From NCBI RefSeq assembly GCF_019925205.1, contig NC_083563.1, forward strand, positions 11,355,228 to 11,419,227: DNA of 64,000 nt. The letters run 5' to 3'. The notes beneath the pieces were generated by a model that was not told the origin of the DNA, did no database searches, and saw nothing but the letters and a program-made list of their open reading frames with translations. The position numbers and the translations under genes were made by a program. The stretch comes from Metopolophium dirhodum (lineage: Eukaryota > Arthropoda > Insecta > Hemiptera > Aphididae). This document shows positions 14,330-27,510 of the stretch, piece after piece (positions within the stretch are counted from its first letter, which is position 1; each line of letters opens with the position of its first letter).

Positions 14330-14958
14330 AATTAAAATTCGAAACGGGGGTGAGCACCGCCTTGGCGAATCACGCTGTTATATTGTGCTGTATATATATA
14401 TATATGGGGGTGTGCATGTATACATTGCATAACTAAAAGGTATTGCAGTGTCTTAACACCCCGCGCCGCATCGGAACTGTGGCCGAATAATTTTTTCACC
14501 ACGTACAAGCCGCGGAGTTTTTTTTTTATTTTATCGTATTTCACTTCTTTTTGGACAGCGGTCTTAAGTATTTTTTAACGCTGTCTCGAAAGTAATTGGT
14601 TGGTTTAGGATGAAATCGATTTAGCTATATATGGGCTGAAAACCGACCCGGGGGCATACAAGCTGCGACGCGGAACACCCGGTGCGTGAGATGCCGTCGA
14701 GACTTTTTGTCGTCTGATATAAAAATACGCTCAGGGTAAAAAAAAAAAAACTCTGGAAATGTTCGGGACAGTTTTCGCGAAATGCGTTTGATTTGTTCGC
14801 CGCCAGTACAGAAAATGCTCGTGCTTCCTCGATTTCTGCGAAATGGGATTCTACGGAATTTTTTCCACGACCAGATAAATACGACATCACGTACTGCAAT
14901 AATATAACGGCCGCCGTCGCATTGTCCACCACACATAAAACACAGGTCAAGTGTCTGC

Positions 14959-14996
<38 letters not shown>

Positions 14997-15160
14997 ACCG
15001 ACGAAGGCCAATATTTTTTTATTCGATTAAAATTAATAAACTGTTTAAATATTAAAAAAATAATAATATATTATTACTTGTCGTTTTTTATGTTTCTTTT
15101 TCGTGATGTTCGCAATATTGAAACGTTAAAATATAATAATGCGAGAACAATATAATACGG
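14330..15160. promoter_or_regulatory. CpG-richer islet, possible promoter or enhancer
   Basis: About 800 bases with many CpG and runs such as GGGGGT and GACCCGGG, unlike the flanks. Frames of 109 and 128 codons (minus) and 120 codons (plus) overlap on opposite strands. They owe their length to the GC content and to an (ATT)n tract, and none shows a domain. It contains a (TA)n run at 14391-14405 and an (TTA)n run at 14960-14993. I infer a cis-regulatory or transcription-start region. Nothing in the sequence shows which gene it would serve. Confidence 0.3.
14960..14993. repeat. (TTA)n microsatellite
   Basis: Eleven trinucleotide units. Translates as poly-tyrosine or poly-isoleucine in overlapping frames. 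Confidence 0.95.
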
Positions 15161-16430
15161 CCGATGAATAGGCCGCCCCGGGAGTGTCGATTTACGATAA
15201 AATTAATTTACAGAAAGATAAAAATTATTAATAAAACTTAATAAAGAAGTTCTTTTGTAAATGAAATGCCACACATATTTCCAATGTTGACGTACTTAAA
15301 AAAAAAAAAAAATTGGCAAGTTTTCCATAGGCTATGTTCTTTTACTTTATTAGATTAATATAGGTATATAGTCATAAACACGGTAGTAGGTAGTAGCAGG
15401 TATATATTTTATGGGTTATAAAATCTCCCCAAGGTAAAATTTCAATAGACTTTTATACTCAAAGCACGCTATCATGAAAAAATAAAATCAATATAGGTAC
15501 GTTTATGTTGATAGATGCATGACAGATTTATTCGAAACATTTTATGGACAACGCTATAATATTATAACCTTACGAAAAAAAACCTAAGTAAAATCAGTAA
15601 ATTTAAATATTATAATTTATTATTATTGGTCAACATTAATCATCAAAAATAGCAAATCTATTTTTGATTTTTTTTTTTAAAAAAAAAGATTAATAAAATA
15701 TAAAATCGAATTGGTAGGTCTGAAAGATTATGAACTTTCGTTTGCAAAATAGAACATTTCGATGGATACCTAAATTAATTATAACAATAAAATTATCATA
15801 ATAATATAATTAAAATATCCTAATGTTTTAAATGAACAGTTTGAGAAAAACGTTGCTCGTACCTAAATGTAGTAAAATATATTTTCCACCGGCTGTGAAA
15901 AGAATACCTACCGCATTAGCTATATTTCAATAATTGTAATCACATAGGTCTAAATCTATAATATATACGAGCAAAATTTTTTATTGTCGTCAAAATTATT
16001 TGAAACAATACACGTAGATATGGTACCTAAGATTCTAGTTCGTTTCGTTAATATAATATATTGTAATAAATAATAATACGTGGTTGTATTGATTGTCCAT
16101 CATCAACGAAGTATATTTTATATTATTTGATAGTATAATTATTTTTAGTGTCTTTTATTTGTTCTCCACGCAATCAATCATCAGAGTTTGTTTATCATTA
16201 AATAGATTCGGTTTTACCATTTATTTAGGAGAAGGAATGAAATTCATATTATTGCTATACGCCTACAGGTATACTATCTCCCAGTAATGAGATTGGAATA
16301 AATAATTTTTATTTTTTGTGTACATTGCAATTCAATCAATATTTTCCACGTTGTTTCACCTATTGTTTCGTTTTTCATTGGGAGAATATGATTATAATAT
16401 GGAGTATTGGAAATAAATACAATTCTGATT
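15161..16430. other. AT-rich stretch without recognisable gene
   Basis: Poly-A tracts near 15,300 and 15,680 and one 64-codon hydrophobic frame (16093-16287, plus) whose translation looks compositional. No bounded repeat or RNA gene was recognised. Confidence 0.5.
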
Positions 16431-16431
16431 G

Positions 16432-17745
16432 AATCCAAACGATTTTGAATTTTTGTTTACACACGCAAAAGTATAATAGTTGTTATTATTATTATTGTAT
16501 AAAGAATATTCCAACATTTCATATTATAATAATATCCTCATTTGATTAACTGACAAGTAATATTATGGTGACTATTAGTGAATCATTTTGTTTTGATATT
16601 GTTCCAAAAATATTACGTTCTAGGGAGATTGAAATTAACACAACAATAATTATAAACACATGTATATTGTAGTAAAAAAATATTTAAAAAAACGCAATGA
16701 TCAAATATGAGATATTATGTAGATACGTACGCAGTAAGTAAAAAAAAAACGACAATAGACATAACTAATAATAATTATTGTATTATACAACAAAATATAG
16801 GGCCAAAAAACGTTATACTCGGTGAATGATGCAATGCCTTCGATAGATGATTGTAATAAGATAATAATATAATGAAAAAACCTTCGAATAACTCTGACAC
16901 AGAAAATGCGAATAAATCAATCGTGTGGCCATGCATGGCCTGCTGCAGACAAATTTCATCACTCATCACTAAATCTCTATCTTATTACAAGACATTCAGT
17001 GAATCTCGCGAGGGTTGCAAATCTCATGCTGATAAGTACAATTATCAGTCACTCGTGATCAAATCCAAACGATTTCGAATTTTTGTTTACATATTATACG
17101 CATGAGTATTAATAATAAATCAATACGTATTGTACATAATAATATGTTCATTGATTTAATTGACATATAATTATAAGTAAATCATTTTTTTTGTTGATAT
17201 TTCCCCGAAAAATTACATTGACGCAATGATCAACATTTAAGAATTGCAGGTAGGTACCGTACATGGCTAGTAAGTCAAAGAGAAACGAGAATAAACAGAA
17301 CTAATAATGATTGTATTATACGCAGTGTTCGGATTAGATAAGTAGTTTTTTATCTAGGTAAATATAAAGATAATGCAACTCTAATGTATCTAGATAGAGA
17401 TAAAAGATGAACAAAGAATTATCTAGATATTCATCTAGATAAATTTATCTAGATAAGTCCGAACACTGATTATACGCAACATATTATGGCTAGAAAACGT
17501 TACACCCGACGAAGGATGCAATACTTTCGAGGTGATATGGATATTATAATACAATTTAATGAAAAATCCTGGGAATAACTCTGTCACCGAAAATGCAAAT
17601 AAATCGATCGGGTGGCCTGCTGCAGATAAATTTCACTACTCATCACTGTATAATATCTCTATCTTATTACAGACGTTTAGAGAATCGTGCAAGGGGTTAG
17701 GGTATACATCTCATGCTGATAAGTGCAATTATCAGTCACTAGTCT
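16432..17745 (+). repeat. Diverged tandem duplication, two units of about 630 bp
   Basis: Unit 1 starts at about 16432 and unit 2 at about 17062. Both open with AATCCAAACGATTT followed by GAATTTTTGTTTACA. Further shared blocks run in the same order: the AATCATTTT region, ACGCAATGATCAA, AACTAATAAT then TTGTATTATAC, AAAACGTTA, AATAACTCTG, GCCTGCTGCAGA, and CTCATGCTGATAAGT at the end (offset 687). Unit 2 differs by a 146-bp MITE insertion and smaller deletions. Short frames begin at the same ATG in both units (16872 and 17559). Indels shift them apart in the middle and back in step at the end, so selection for a protein is doubtful. Confidence 0.85.
17315..17476. mobile_element. 146-bp hAT-type MITE with 8-bp target duplication
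   Basis: The element spans 17323-17468, begins CAGTGTTCGGA and ends TCCGAACACTG, an 11-bp perfect terminal inverted repeat. It is flanked by identical ATTATACG at 17315-17322 and 17469-17476. CAGTG ends and 8-bp target duplications are hallmarks of hAT-superfamily transposons. Near both ends the word TATCTAGATA or close forms recurs, probably as subterminal transposase-binding sites. There is no coding capacity, so it must have been moved by a transposase made elsewhere. The homologous place in the first unit of the surrounding duplication (about 16,785) reads straight through ATTATAC without the insert and is a natural empty site. Confidence 0.92.
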
Positions 17746-17765
17746 CACCTTCCCACGCGTTTTAA

Positions 17766-18739
17766 ATGTTACACAATAATGCAATTTATTACGTTCGAAA
17801 GAAACTTGTTTCGGAAACTTTTGAACTTTCCAATTGACGTTTTTTTTCTCGTGAGAATATACAACTTCAAGCTACATCAGAATACTACTAATCTATGCTT
17901 GTATATTGATCAGAACAGCGGACGGAGCATATTATTACAAAACTTTAAAGCAGCTCTGAACACGAATGTCTATTCAAATAATACAATATGCAATGGGTTC
18001 TTTTGTGAAACTGTTAATTCTCCACCATTATACTATAATATTATTATTATTATGTAAAGTGGCGCACGTCATGATAATAATTAAATGTTAAGTTTGTGAA
18101 TGAAATAACTTATAAATCACCGACTTGATATGCTTACTTGTTTTCAAATTGTGATAATCCTAACACTTGCAAAAGGTTTTAAATTCCGACTTTTCGTGGA
18201 AGATAAAAAAAAATCTATAAACATTATTTTTTAACTTACAATAATTAAGATATAAATTATGTGGTGAATCGAAAGTCTTCATTCGATTACGAATTGATAT
18301 AACTCAACAACCGCAAACTGCCAGTGAATGACCTATATACCAGACCATAAAAAGGTGGGCATGTTTATTTTATTTTCATTGATGATAAACGTGTCTTAAG
18401 AGCGTTAGTAATTTATTATTAGAGTAGGTACTACTGCCGTCAGTTAGTGTGAACAAGTTGTAATGAGTTTGCTGGGTAATGGAGTCATATTTGAGCATTT
18501 TTACCATACTATATATTATTAAACTTGATTGTTTTAAGAATATTTTTTATTTCATACTTATCCCTGTAAAACGAATACGTTTAAATGAATATATATAAAA
18601 TATGTATTAACAGATAACAGTAAAGACATTTCTCATATGTCTGGCTCGTAATTTTTTCTCTTTATATTATATAAATCAATCTTTAAATGTCAATTACCAT
18701 AGTCATATTGCTAATGCTGTTAATGTTTCTTAATTACAA
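17766..18739. other. AT-rich stretch with one short frame, no gene supported
   Basis: A 92-codon plus-strand frame (17779-18057) crosses moderately balanced sequence, but its translation matches no family I recognise and ends in isoleucine-coding ATT repeats. The rest is AT-rich. Confidence 0.4.
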
Positions 18740-19380
18740 TAAATTATTTACGCTTGGAAAGATTTTTGATAGCTCAAATCGATTAGGAACTAATACGACC
18801 CCGGGACCGGACCTAATTCTTAGAAACCGTCATTTACAAATGTCGTTATAGTCTATCGGTTCCAATTCACTACCTTTTTCAACTACTCTTACCCACTATA
18901 ATATTCCCTGATCGTTGGAAGTTAAGTTATATTATTACCGTTTACAAGTATGTACATAAAAGCACCGTTGTTAATTACCGTCTTGTATCTAAAATGAAAA
19001 GCTCCGGTGTTAATTTCCACGATATATCTAAATTGACGGGAAAATGAACTATATCTAAGATATCGTTATAAAATATTTTAATTAAAATCTCCATTCAAAT
19101 CATCTCGGTTTCCGTGCCTCGAGGTCTACCTCGACTACATTTAGTCCAGTTAATACGTCATTATTGGTAGTCGTATTTTACGCAGACCTTGTGGAATATA
19201 TAGTTGAAAGTAGCGGTCAGGATGATCATATCCGCGATTTATAATTTGCATTTACCACAGTTGACTTCGTATTTTTTAGTTTAATAAATTATAAATATAT
19301 AAGAAATTTCTGATCCACTTTAGTCGTGGTTTAATAAATTCTTACTTAACATGTAGAACTCAACAAGTGAAGTCACGTCA
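18740..19380. other. GC-richer islet, possible cis-regulatory element
   Basis: Composition is more balanced, with CGATTAGGAACTAATACG near 18,780 and several TTAATTACCG-like blocks that resemble homeodomain sites. No long frame is present. Low-confidence candidate for conserved non-coding DNA. Confidence 0.22.
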
Positions 19381-21390
19381 GGAGTATTACAGATAGTGGC
19401 CATAATTCTCCACTTTTATATTTTACATTTTGTTAACGTCTTATACAAAATATTAATATATACTAAATAATTATTTCCATATGACATTAAATTATATTAC
19501 TCGATAGACTCGCACGAAGATTATAATATATTTCTTATCTAACCTAACTTTTAGAGTTAAATATATTGTTTGTTAACTAATGACTACGACTAAATGTTGA
19601 TTTATCTTAACTAACTCAAGTAAATGTCTTTCATTAACTTGCCTACCTTTGTACATATTTCACTTAACATTATAGTTTATTCAAACTTTTGGGAAAATGT
19701 GATTAACACAAACAATACTTATAGTCTCATATTACATTGGTTTTCGTAGTTGTGTACCTACGTTATTACATATTATATTATCATCAAAATGTCGAATTCG
19801 ATTATATACTAAATCATTTTTTTTCATTATTCAGAATAACTGAATTTTTCAATGGTATCAATCAATTATCATAGATATAAAATTCTATACATGTCATGAA
19901 TCAAATTTAATTTTCGATGATTTAAAAAAAACTTATTTTGAAATAGAGTGGCTGTATTTTTTATGTTGTTGCTTCTGATTTAATAAGCTTGTAAGAAAAC
20001 TGTTTTATAGTAGAATTTGAATAGGTACCAGAATGTTTAAAATTATAAGGTAATCGTGATACTATCGCTCTTTTCTTCATACATCATACACAATTTGATT
20101 AACAATTGACGATTTTGGATTAAAACATAAAGTTCATAGGTACTCTTAATAATAAATTATATTATAAATACTTTTATTTTTAATCAACAAGTACAATTTT
20201 TAATTAATTTAAAAATATATCTAATAGCTGCGAGTGTTTAAGTTATTATAATCGAAAATAACCAAACTTTGATTTTAATTTTGAATCACTTAAAAGTCCA
20301 CCTGTTTAGTGGATATATAAGTTTTGTAGTTTTGTATCGGTTTATTGCATGAGACTAAGATAGTGTAAAATGTCATTATATATCATATATGTGACCAAAA
20401 CTATTGATACAATTTCTATTAAAATTTTCATTATTTTTATGCAATTTATATATAAAATATAAATTTGTATGCAAGGCGATAGAGTTAAATATAATAATAT
20501 TAATAATACCTAATAAGTATTATATTATTAACCATAAGTATATATTATAGTATTATTAATCAATTTAAAATATATCTGAATTAATGTGTTATTACAGAAT
20601 TTACGACTTAATAGTATTTTTTAAATTAAATTTAATAATAAAATATACTTTAATTTGTTTATAACGCTTGAAGATAATTCTTTAGTTAATTTCCATAATA
20701 TATGTAATCAATTTTTTAGATAATAAACCATAATATATAATATATATATAAATAATAAATATACAATTGTTATTACTATAGATAAATGATTATTAATTAA
20801 ATGTAAACGATGAAAAAGGTGTCCCTAGGGTCATATATTTTACATTGTTTGCAAATTGTTTGTAACTCATTACTAGGGCATTGGTATTATTACTTATTAT
20901 AAAATGTATGTACCTATATTGTACCTATTGAGAACATTAATTCTGGTTGATTACTGTATTGACCAATTTCACTAATTGAATATTTATCTATTCTGTAATT
21001 AATTTTTATTGTTTAAATTTATTGCAATTTGTCCAATAAACGCTAATTTTATATTGAAAATCGTGCAGTTTAATTATTAATTAATATTTTATTAAGTACT
21101 TTAGTCGATAAAAAAAATTAATCACTGAGTTAGAATTATTTAAGTCAATTAAATGATTTGCAAATCAATAATTTATAAGCAATACATTTTAACCTTTGTA
21201 GTATGGGATTTGTCCGTCAATGTAAAATTAGTATTTGAAGATTTTAATTATCTATCAAAACAATACTTGAAAAGGTTATTTTGAATAATATGCAATACTA
21301 AAAAAAAATATTTTGACCAGCAAATTCATAAAGAATTTCGTCACTAAAATTATTAAATCTTGATAAATCATCCCCTGAGTATAAAAAAAC
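19381..21390. other. AT-rich stretch without recognisable gene
   Basis: Very AT-rich, especially 20,400-20,800, with TA-rich runs. No frame above 60 codons, no RNA gene and no bounded element recognised. Confidence 0.55.
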
Positions 21391-22400
21391 TACTGAACTT
21401 CTCGACTCGGTTTGGTGTCCCTCCTCTTTTCGTCATTAAGTTATTATAATATATGTAGTTTGGTCTTGTTTGTACAATAATATGTTATGTTCGTTGTTAA
21501 TTTCTTTGGTGGGTGTTGTGCTGGCGAGAGGGTGTGGTGGTGAGACCGACAATACTATATATAATACTATTATTATGTAGTGCGTTACATACCTTTTACC
21601 TAGCCCGCCGTCTAAAAGGTATGAAACAACATACCTTTGTAAATTATTATGGTCATCAACATTTTTAACCGTGTAAGACGATCGTTGTTCTTTTATCAAA
21701 ACTATACCTATAATACAATGATAATAATATATTCTATAAGCGTCCGATCGATTTCCTTGGCGATGACGGTGACGTGGGTTGGGGGTGGGGGTGGTTATGG
21801 GACGCTTTTGTATTAAACTAATTCACGTAATAAATTAAAATGATCTGCTAAACGGTGACGTTGATAACATGGGCGGCGGTGCCGCGACAATTGATCGCGT
21901 GACAACTGGCCGGGCGCACTGCGAGAATAATTGATGGCCAGCTGCTATTAAACTGAGTGTAAACCGTTTAGACTCGGCCGATATCAGCAGACTGCGACTT
22001 CTACAGGTGGACTAGCGTATACAACGTGTCCCGTGGTGTTTTTTATCCCGATAATATGAAATCATATTACGATATTACATCACTATGATAGTGTAACGTG
22101 CCTGCACAGTGGGGACGGCGTACACACAAATTGCCATTAGTGGGTCAGCGGGGGTGGGGGTTATATTAAACGATAATATTGTGTATTGCGTTTTATTAAA
22201 AAAAATTCTCGTTTTATATTACGTAGTAAAACAACTACGATGTGCACACCACCGCGAGCACCAGCAATGTATTTATAATTTAATTGTGAGCCCGAGAAAC
22301 GCTGAACATAATAATATAATATAAGGTCTAAATAGACCCATCGGCGAGTGGATGGGGGTAAGGGGTAAGTAAAATGTTCATTGTACATTTGTTATTTTAC
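21391..22400. promoter_or_regulatory. CpG- and G-rich islet, candidate enhancer or promoter
   Basis: The core at 21,735-22,060 has G-rich runs (near 21,780), repeated CpG, an E-box CAGCTG near 21,940 and several ATTGAT-type homeodomain-like words. An inverted pair AAAGGTATG / CATACCTTT lies at about 21,590-21,640. Overlapping frames of 71-87 codons on both strands show no domain. I infer regulatory DNA from composition and lack of coding signal; this is not proof. Confidence 0.3.
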
Positions 22401-23790
22401 TGATTGTAATGCATATAAGCTATACAGTCATTTTAGTAATTAAAATAATGTTCAATCCATAGTCCGAAAGCAACATAGTATTATATACATATAAATATAA
22501 AACAATCAGTGCTTCCGAATCGCAAGTCATCAATCTATCCTATCCACCTAAAATAAATGTGATAAACACGGTCTTACATAATTTTATCCTTTTCGTAGTT
22601 GTATATACTTTGTTTAGGTATAATTAAACTCAAAATAATATAATTAATAATCAGTTTTTGCTACCATCAGTCCTGAGTCTTGAAATGTTAAAAAACAAAT
22701 GTTGCTTTAATTATATTATAATAATTTTTTTTTATTCAACTAATAAATTATTGTTACAAGGTAATCGCAATTAGAACATATTTTTTTTATACATTCGGTA
22801 AAAAAAAAGGACTTACGGCTATACAAACTGACAATTTAACACAATAATATACTTTTTTTTTAGTTTTTAAGCACACAAAATAAATAAAACAATGATAAGC
22901 AAAAATATAATTATATGATGCCTATGGGCCATGTCATTGAACTCGGACAAACCCTTTTAAGAGATGGCGTGCCATTCGAATGCAGCTCTAACAATATTCT
23001 AGGGTATGCAATTTACATTGTGATTCATATTTTGACACTTAAAAAGCAGTGTTCTTTCAACCGAGTATTATAGAGGTGCTCTTTTATATTATATAATATA
23101 TATATATATACATATTTTTTTTAATGGACCATCTTTTATGAAAATTAAAAAGTTACATAGGCATAAAAAATATTTATTTTTTAATTTAGTAAGTTTTCAA
23201 GTATTTCATCAATTTTAAACTTTTAAACTTTATTTGAATACCAACAATACATGATAAAATATTTAAAATATAAGTCTCCAAATAGATAAGTATTTGTTTT
23301 ATTCTAATAACTTACAAATGTGGCATATGATACCTAAAAACCAACTTTATCTACAAAATGCATTTGCAGGGTTGTATATAGTTTCGATGAAGATCTCACG
23401 GGAGACTCGCAGTTGTAGGCGATTTCAATTATTATTGAAACAATCGACTAAGAATCAATATAGTCACGTACTCACGTCTTCTCGCCGTGTCAATATAATT
23501 AAAGCCATACGTACAGAAAACCCGTCGTTTGTATGACCAAACAGGATAATATAATAATCGTTGATTGTGAATTTTCAGTTACGCACATGTTATTATATTA
23601 TAGATGTGCATCCTTAATAATTGTTATATAATTTATTGACGATCAATAATAATAATTATTATTATTGTCGTTACGATTAAATCATTAAAACTGCTTGAAG
23701 CAAAACGAAATAGGTACTCATATCAATCGTATTTTTAATAATAATTATCGTATTGTTCAACACTGTTGTACAAAATATAAAATGATTTCT
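22401..23790. other. AT-rich stretch without recognisable gene
   Basis: Contains poly-A and poly-T tracts, a TA run near 23,096-23,111 and a more balanced block at 22,918-23,070 of unknown nature. An 80-codon frame (23294-23536, plus) has ordinary composition but no recognisable family. Confidence 0.45.
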
Positions 23791-24640
23791 CGTTTTGAAG
23801 CCGACAAGTCTGCAAAATGTTAATCACATCGCCCTCCGCCGGTGCCGCCGCCGCCGACCACTTCGACTTTATAAAACATCTTCGTTGGCGTTAGTTTGTG
23901 GTAATCGCTCGCGGTTACCACACACACACAGCAGACAACGACATGATAATATTATAATTATCGTAATATCCGTAGCGAATTATTTTTGAATTATTTAAAT
24001 GCTGTTGTGATTATTATATTTCGTACTATATCCGTTGTGGTATTGTTACGATAGCCGAACCGCACGATTGCGTTATACATAGTCGAGCAGCTCATAAAGA
24101 GTCTTTGAACCGTTCCGCCTCCGTTTTTAAAAAAAAAAATATTTAACGTTTTGTGGTTGTGTTAAACGCCACGACGACGTCTTCATTATTATCATCATCA
24201 TCATCATCATCATCATCATCGGATATTTGCATTTCATACACGCAAACTGCCGCTGGTTTTCTTGCATATCGCGAGTGCGAAAATCGCCATAATTATCACT
24301 GTATTAGGTAGGTAGGTATAATTATTTTATTTCAATTATGCGCTAATCGCCTATTTCTTTTATACGTCCGCGCTAATGGCCGTGGTTTTTTTTTATCATA
24401 ATGCCTACATCACTTAATCGTGGGTTTTTTTATACGATAAATTATTATTTTTACCATCGGCCCTTATATGGCCGTTATTGCGACATTGCACCCGCAGGCC
24501 ACAGTCTTCGCACCGACATATTATTATTACTATCACGAGTAACTGCTGTAGCATTATTATTATTATTATTACTATAACACAATGATTGTTATTATTTAAT
24601 TAGTATAATATTTTCCAGTTGGGCCGGGCAGGCCGCTTAT
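23791..24640. other. GC-richer islet with GCC and ATC trinucleotide runs
   Basis: A GCCGCC-rich segment lies at 23,832-23,865 and a run of ten ATC units at 24191-24220. CpG is frequent from 24,040 to 24,280. No long frame fits an exon. It could be transcribed or regulatory, and nothing identifies it further. Confidence 0.3.
24191..24220. repeat. (ATC)10 microsatellite
   Basis: Ten perfect ATC units. Confidence 0.97.
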
Positions 24641-26384
24641 AATATTATTTTGTGTCAAGTCAAAGGGCTTTTTATTATTATATTGTTAACAATTATTATA
24701 ACTCACTATATAGCTCTATATCGAATATTATTATTATAACACGTTGTTCAACCAGAAGGGATATTTATTGTTATTACTCTATTTGTCACGTACCTCATCA
24801 AATAGCTACAGTGAATTTATTATATTTTTATGTTTGTCTTACGCGTTTAAATTGTGCTGCTGTGGATTATATATTATTCAGTGTTTTTTCGCCACATTTG
24901 TTACTAGTAATAAACATTTAGTTATCATTTACCCGCTGTATCCATTTATTCATATTAGTTATAAGTTACGATACACATACATACACGCCCATCTCACCAC
25001 TTACACTATTTAGTTTTGCTTGGCGATCCTGTCCACTTCCGTTTCGTTTAATACATACACTCAATACAATATACAAAAGCCTACAACTGGTAAGTGGTAG
25101 TTCTCGAGAAGTATTTAAGTACCCGGGCACACATTGTCTGCATCCCACCCGTAGGTACATCTCTATAAATATAAATTCTATATTCAGAACGGAGCAAAAT
25201 ACTTGACAAAGAAAGGGTTTCTCAATGAGACGTCCATTTTTTTTTTACGGAAAACTATACTTAGATTATCGTAAGTAACTAAATGTAAAATATAATATTA
25301 ATTCAGCATCTGTTATATAAAATGACAGTTAATAAATAGGAATTCATTTTAGATTTTACATCAATTTTCAATTTATTATGGAAAAAAAAAATTCTTCAAA
25401 GAATTTTTATTAACAGGCTGCAATAACACACATTTTATTTTGTTATTTTTTTATGGCTTTTGATAAGTCAATGTCCATTTTATGAATCGTTTTCAAAGTT
25501 TGAAATTGAAATTGTTAAATGTTAAAATGTCTCATCGAATGACATTTTATATAATGTATAAAATAACTCCAATTTCTCCACTATGAGAGATGTGCACAAT
25601 TTAGAAATCATCAAACAGACAGCCTTTTAGGATAAAATGAAAGTTTTTATTTGTATTCAAAACTTAATGGAAATTGTTCCCTAAATCGATCGATATATCA
25701 CAATAGAGTACAATTATAAATAAGTAATTAACCAACTGGATATCAATTTTAATCAGATTAAAGGATGATCGCTTGTATCAAAGCATTATTATATTATGTT
25801 TACTGTATATACTATATATACACTGTACAGCACCATTTCAACTTTAAATACTTTTTGCTAATAATTAATTTATATAGATAGTCTAAAAATCAGTCGTTTT
25901 ATGAAAATTTATGTAGTTTCTATGACTGTATGTTGAAATTTAAAAATCACAGACAGTTCTCTAAGTTTGACAGTTTTGTTTCTAACTTCTGAGTGCCGAT
26001 TTAATATTGTTTGATTTAATTAGCGATAAGGGAAATTAATCAATATCAGAGACGGTAAAAACAATTAATAATGTTTGAATGTGAGCTGTTACATTATTTT
26101 TGATGATATGCAAACTTTAGTTTCAATAAATACTTTCATTTCAACAATTACTTGTATGTTTGCTATAAAAATAGAAAAAAAACTTTTAAGCACCTTTTCT
26201 GTAGATATATTATCATGATGGTTTGATAATTTCATGTCTCTTAGATAGAATAAATAAAATTACAGTTTTATATCGGTGACTACAATTTCCATTTAATACA
26301 TTTATTAAGCTCTCCTATGCTAAAAATTGTTTTATTTTTTTTTTTATTCTATTGAGTGACGAGACATCACTTATACACATTTAC
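24641..26384. other. AT-rich stretch without recognisable gene
   Basis: Two overlapping 89-codon frames (24652-24921 and 24744-25013, plus) are serine/tyrosine/isoleucine-rich and look compositional. A weak inverted pair of ATGAGAC words at about 25,226 and 25,530 may mark an old element but lacks clear limits. Confidence 0.45.
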
Positions 26385-26720
26385 GCGCCATAACTCAAAT
26401 ACTCGGGCCACATATTTTACACTCTGCAGTGACGTACGTCGAATACTGAAATCGCTTGGATGTTGGTAGCAGTTATAACAACATGTGTGTCGATTTTTTT
26501 GTCATCTAAACTTTTTCGACGTTCGTCAACCGCGTTGTCATGATTGCTGTTACAATTAGTGCACTATTCATGGACCATACGTATCGACCCCGATAGTATT
26601 GTATGCGTTGTTGGCAATTAATGGGTATAGTCAATTTGTTTGTCACGGAAAAGGTACGAACGGCGGTAAAATATGTGTAAACTCCGGGCTTTTCGTCTGA
26701 TTGACAATGATCAATTCTAA
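26385..26720. promoter_or_regulatory. Balanced-composition islet with homeodomain-like sites
   Basis: Base composition changes sharply from the flanks. It contains GGCAATTAATGGG near 26,613 and TGATTGACAATGATCAATT near 26,699, words like Hox/Exd or other homeodomain binding sites. No open frame of note. The reading as an enhancer is an inference. Confidence 0.28.
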
Positions 26721-27140
26721 GATATACAAAATAATTATTAACTCAAACTATATATGATTAGTGAAGTTTGGGCTTTTATAATATAATAATATGATAAATG
26801 ATTAATCTTATCATATAGCTGAAGGTACAAGATAAAAAAATAAATATGTAATTGAATTATAAAATTATTATAATGAAATAAAGCTGAGAATATACCAATA
26901 TGAAATAAAAATAAAATATAATTTATGAGCGCATTCTTTATATTAAACATAGCAATTATCTTGATATCTGTAGCGAAGCAATCGTGTATTATTTATGTAA
27001 ATGAAAATCGAACGGTGAAGCGTAATGTATTGTATATAACTTAAATACTATATTTTTATTCGATGGTATAAGGAGAAATGAATATAATAATTTCCAACAC
27101 GTAGTTTTTAACTACAACGTACAAAGGACATGGCTTAACT
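26721..27140. other. AT-rich stretch, nothing recognised
   Basis: AT-rich with a compositional 70-codon minus frame (26738-26950). No structure beyond that. Confidence 0.5.
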
Positions 27141-27212
27141 GTTGATTATTATTGTGGTCTCCTCCAGAAACCACCTCCGCCACCACTAACGCAACCGTTA
27201 CACTTAAAATCG

Positions 27213-27243
<31 letters not shown>

Positions 27244-27433
27244 GGCCTTCGTAACCATCGTCATTAACATCGTCATCAAGTCACTATACCTACAGTCTCG
27301 TAGCCCGTTGGGTTACGTGACTTATGACAACGTTATCCACTCACCACAGTAGTTGGTACCGTTCATTAATATCGTTTCCGTTGAAATGTCACCATGAAGT
27401 CATCATCATAACTTTAGTATGTCTTTACCCGGA

Positions 27434-27510
<77 letters not shown>

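Noticed and set aside
14621..15155. Overlapping frames of 109, 128 and 120 codons
   Set aside because: They overlap on opposite strands, include poly-tyrosine or poly-isoleucine from a (TTA)n tract, and have no recognisable domain.
163..18069. TGTAAAGTGGCGCAC shared between about 164 and 18,055
   Set aside because: A 15-base match between two distant places is within chance, and the flanks do not match.
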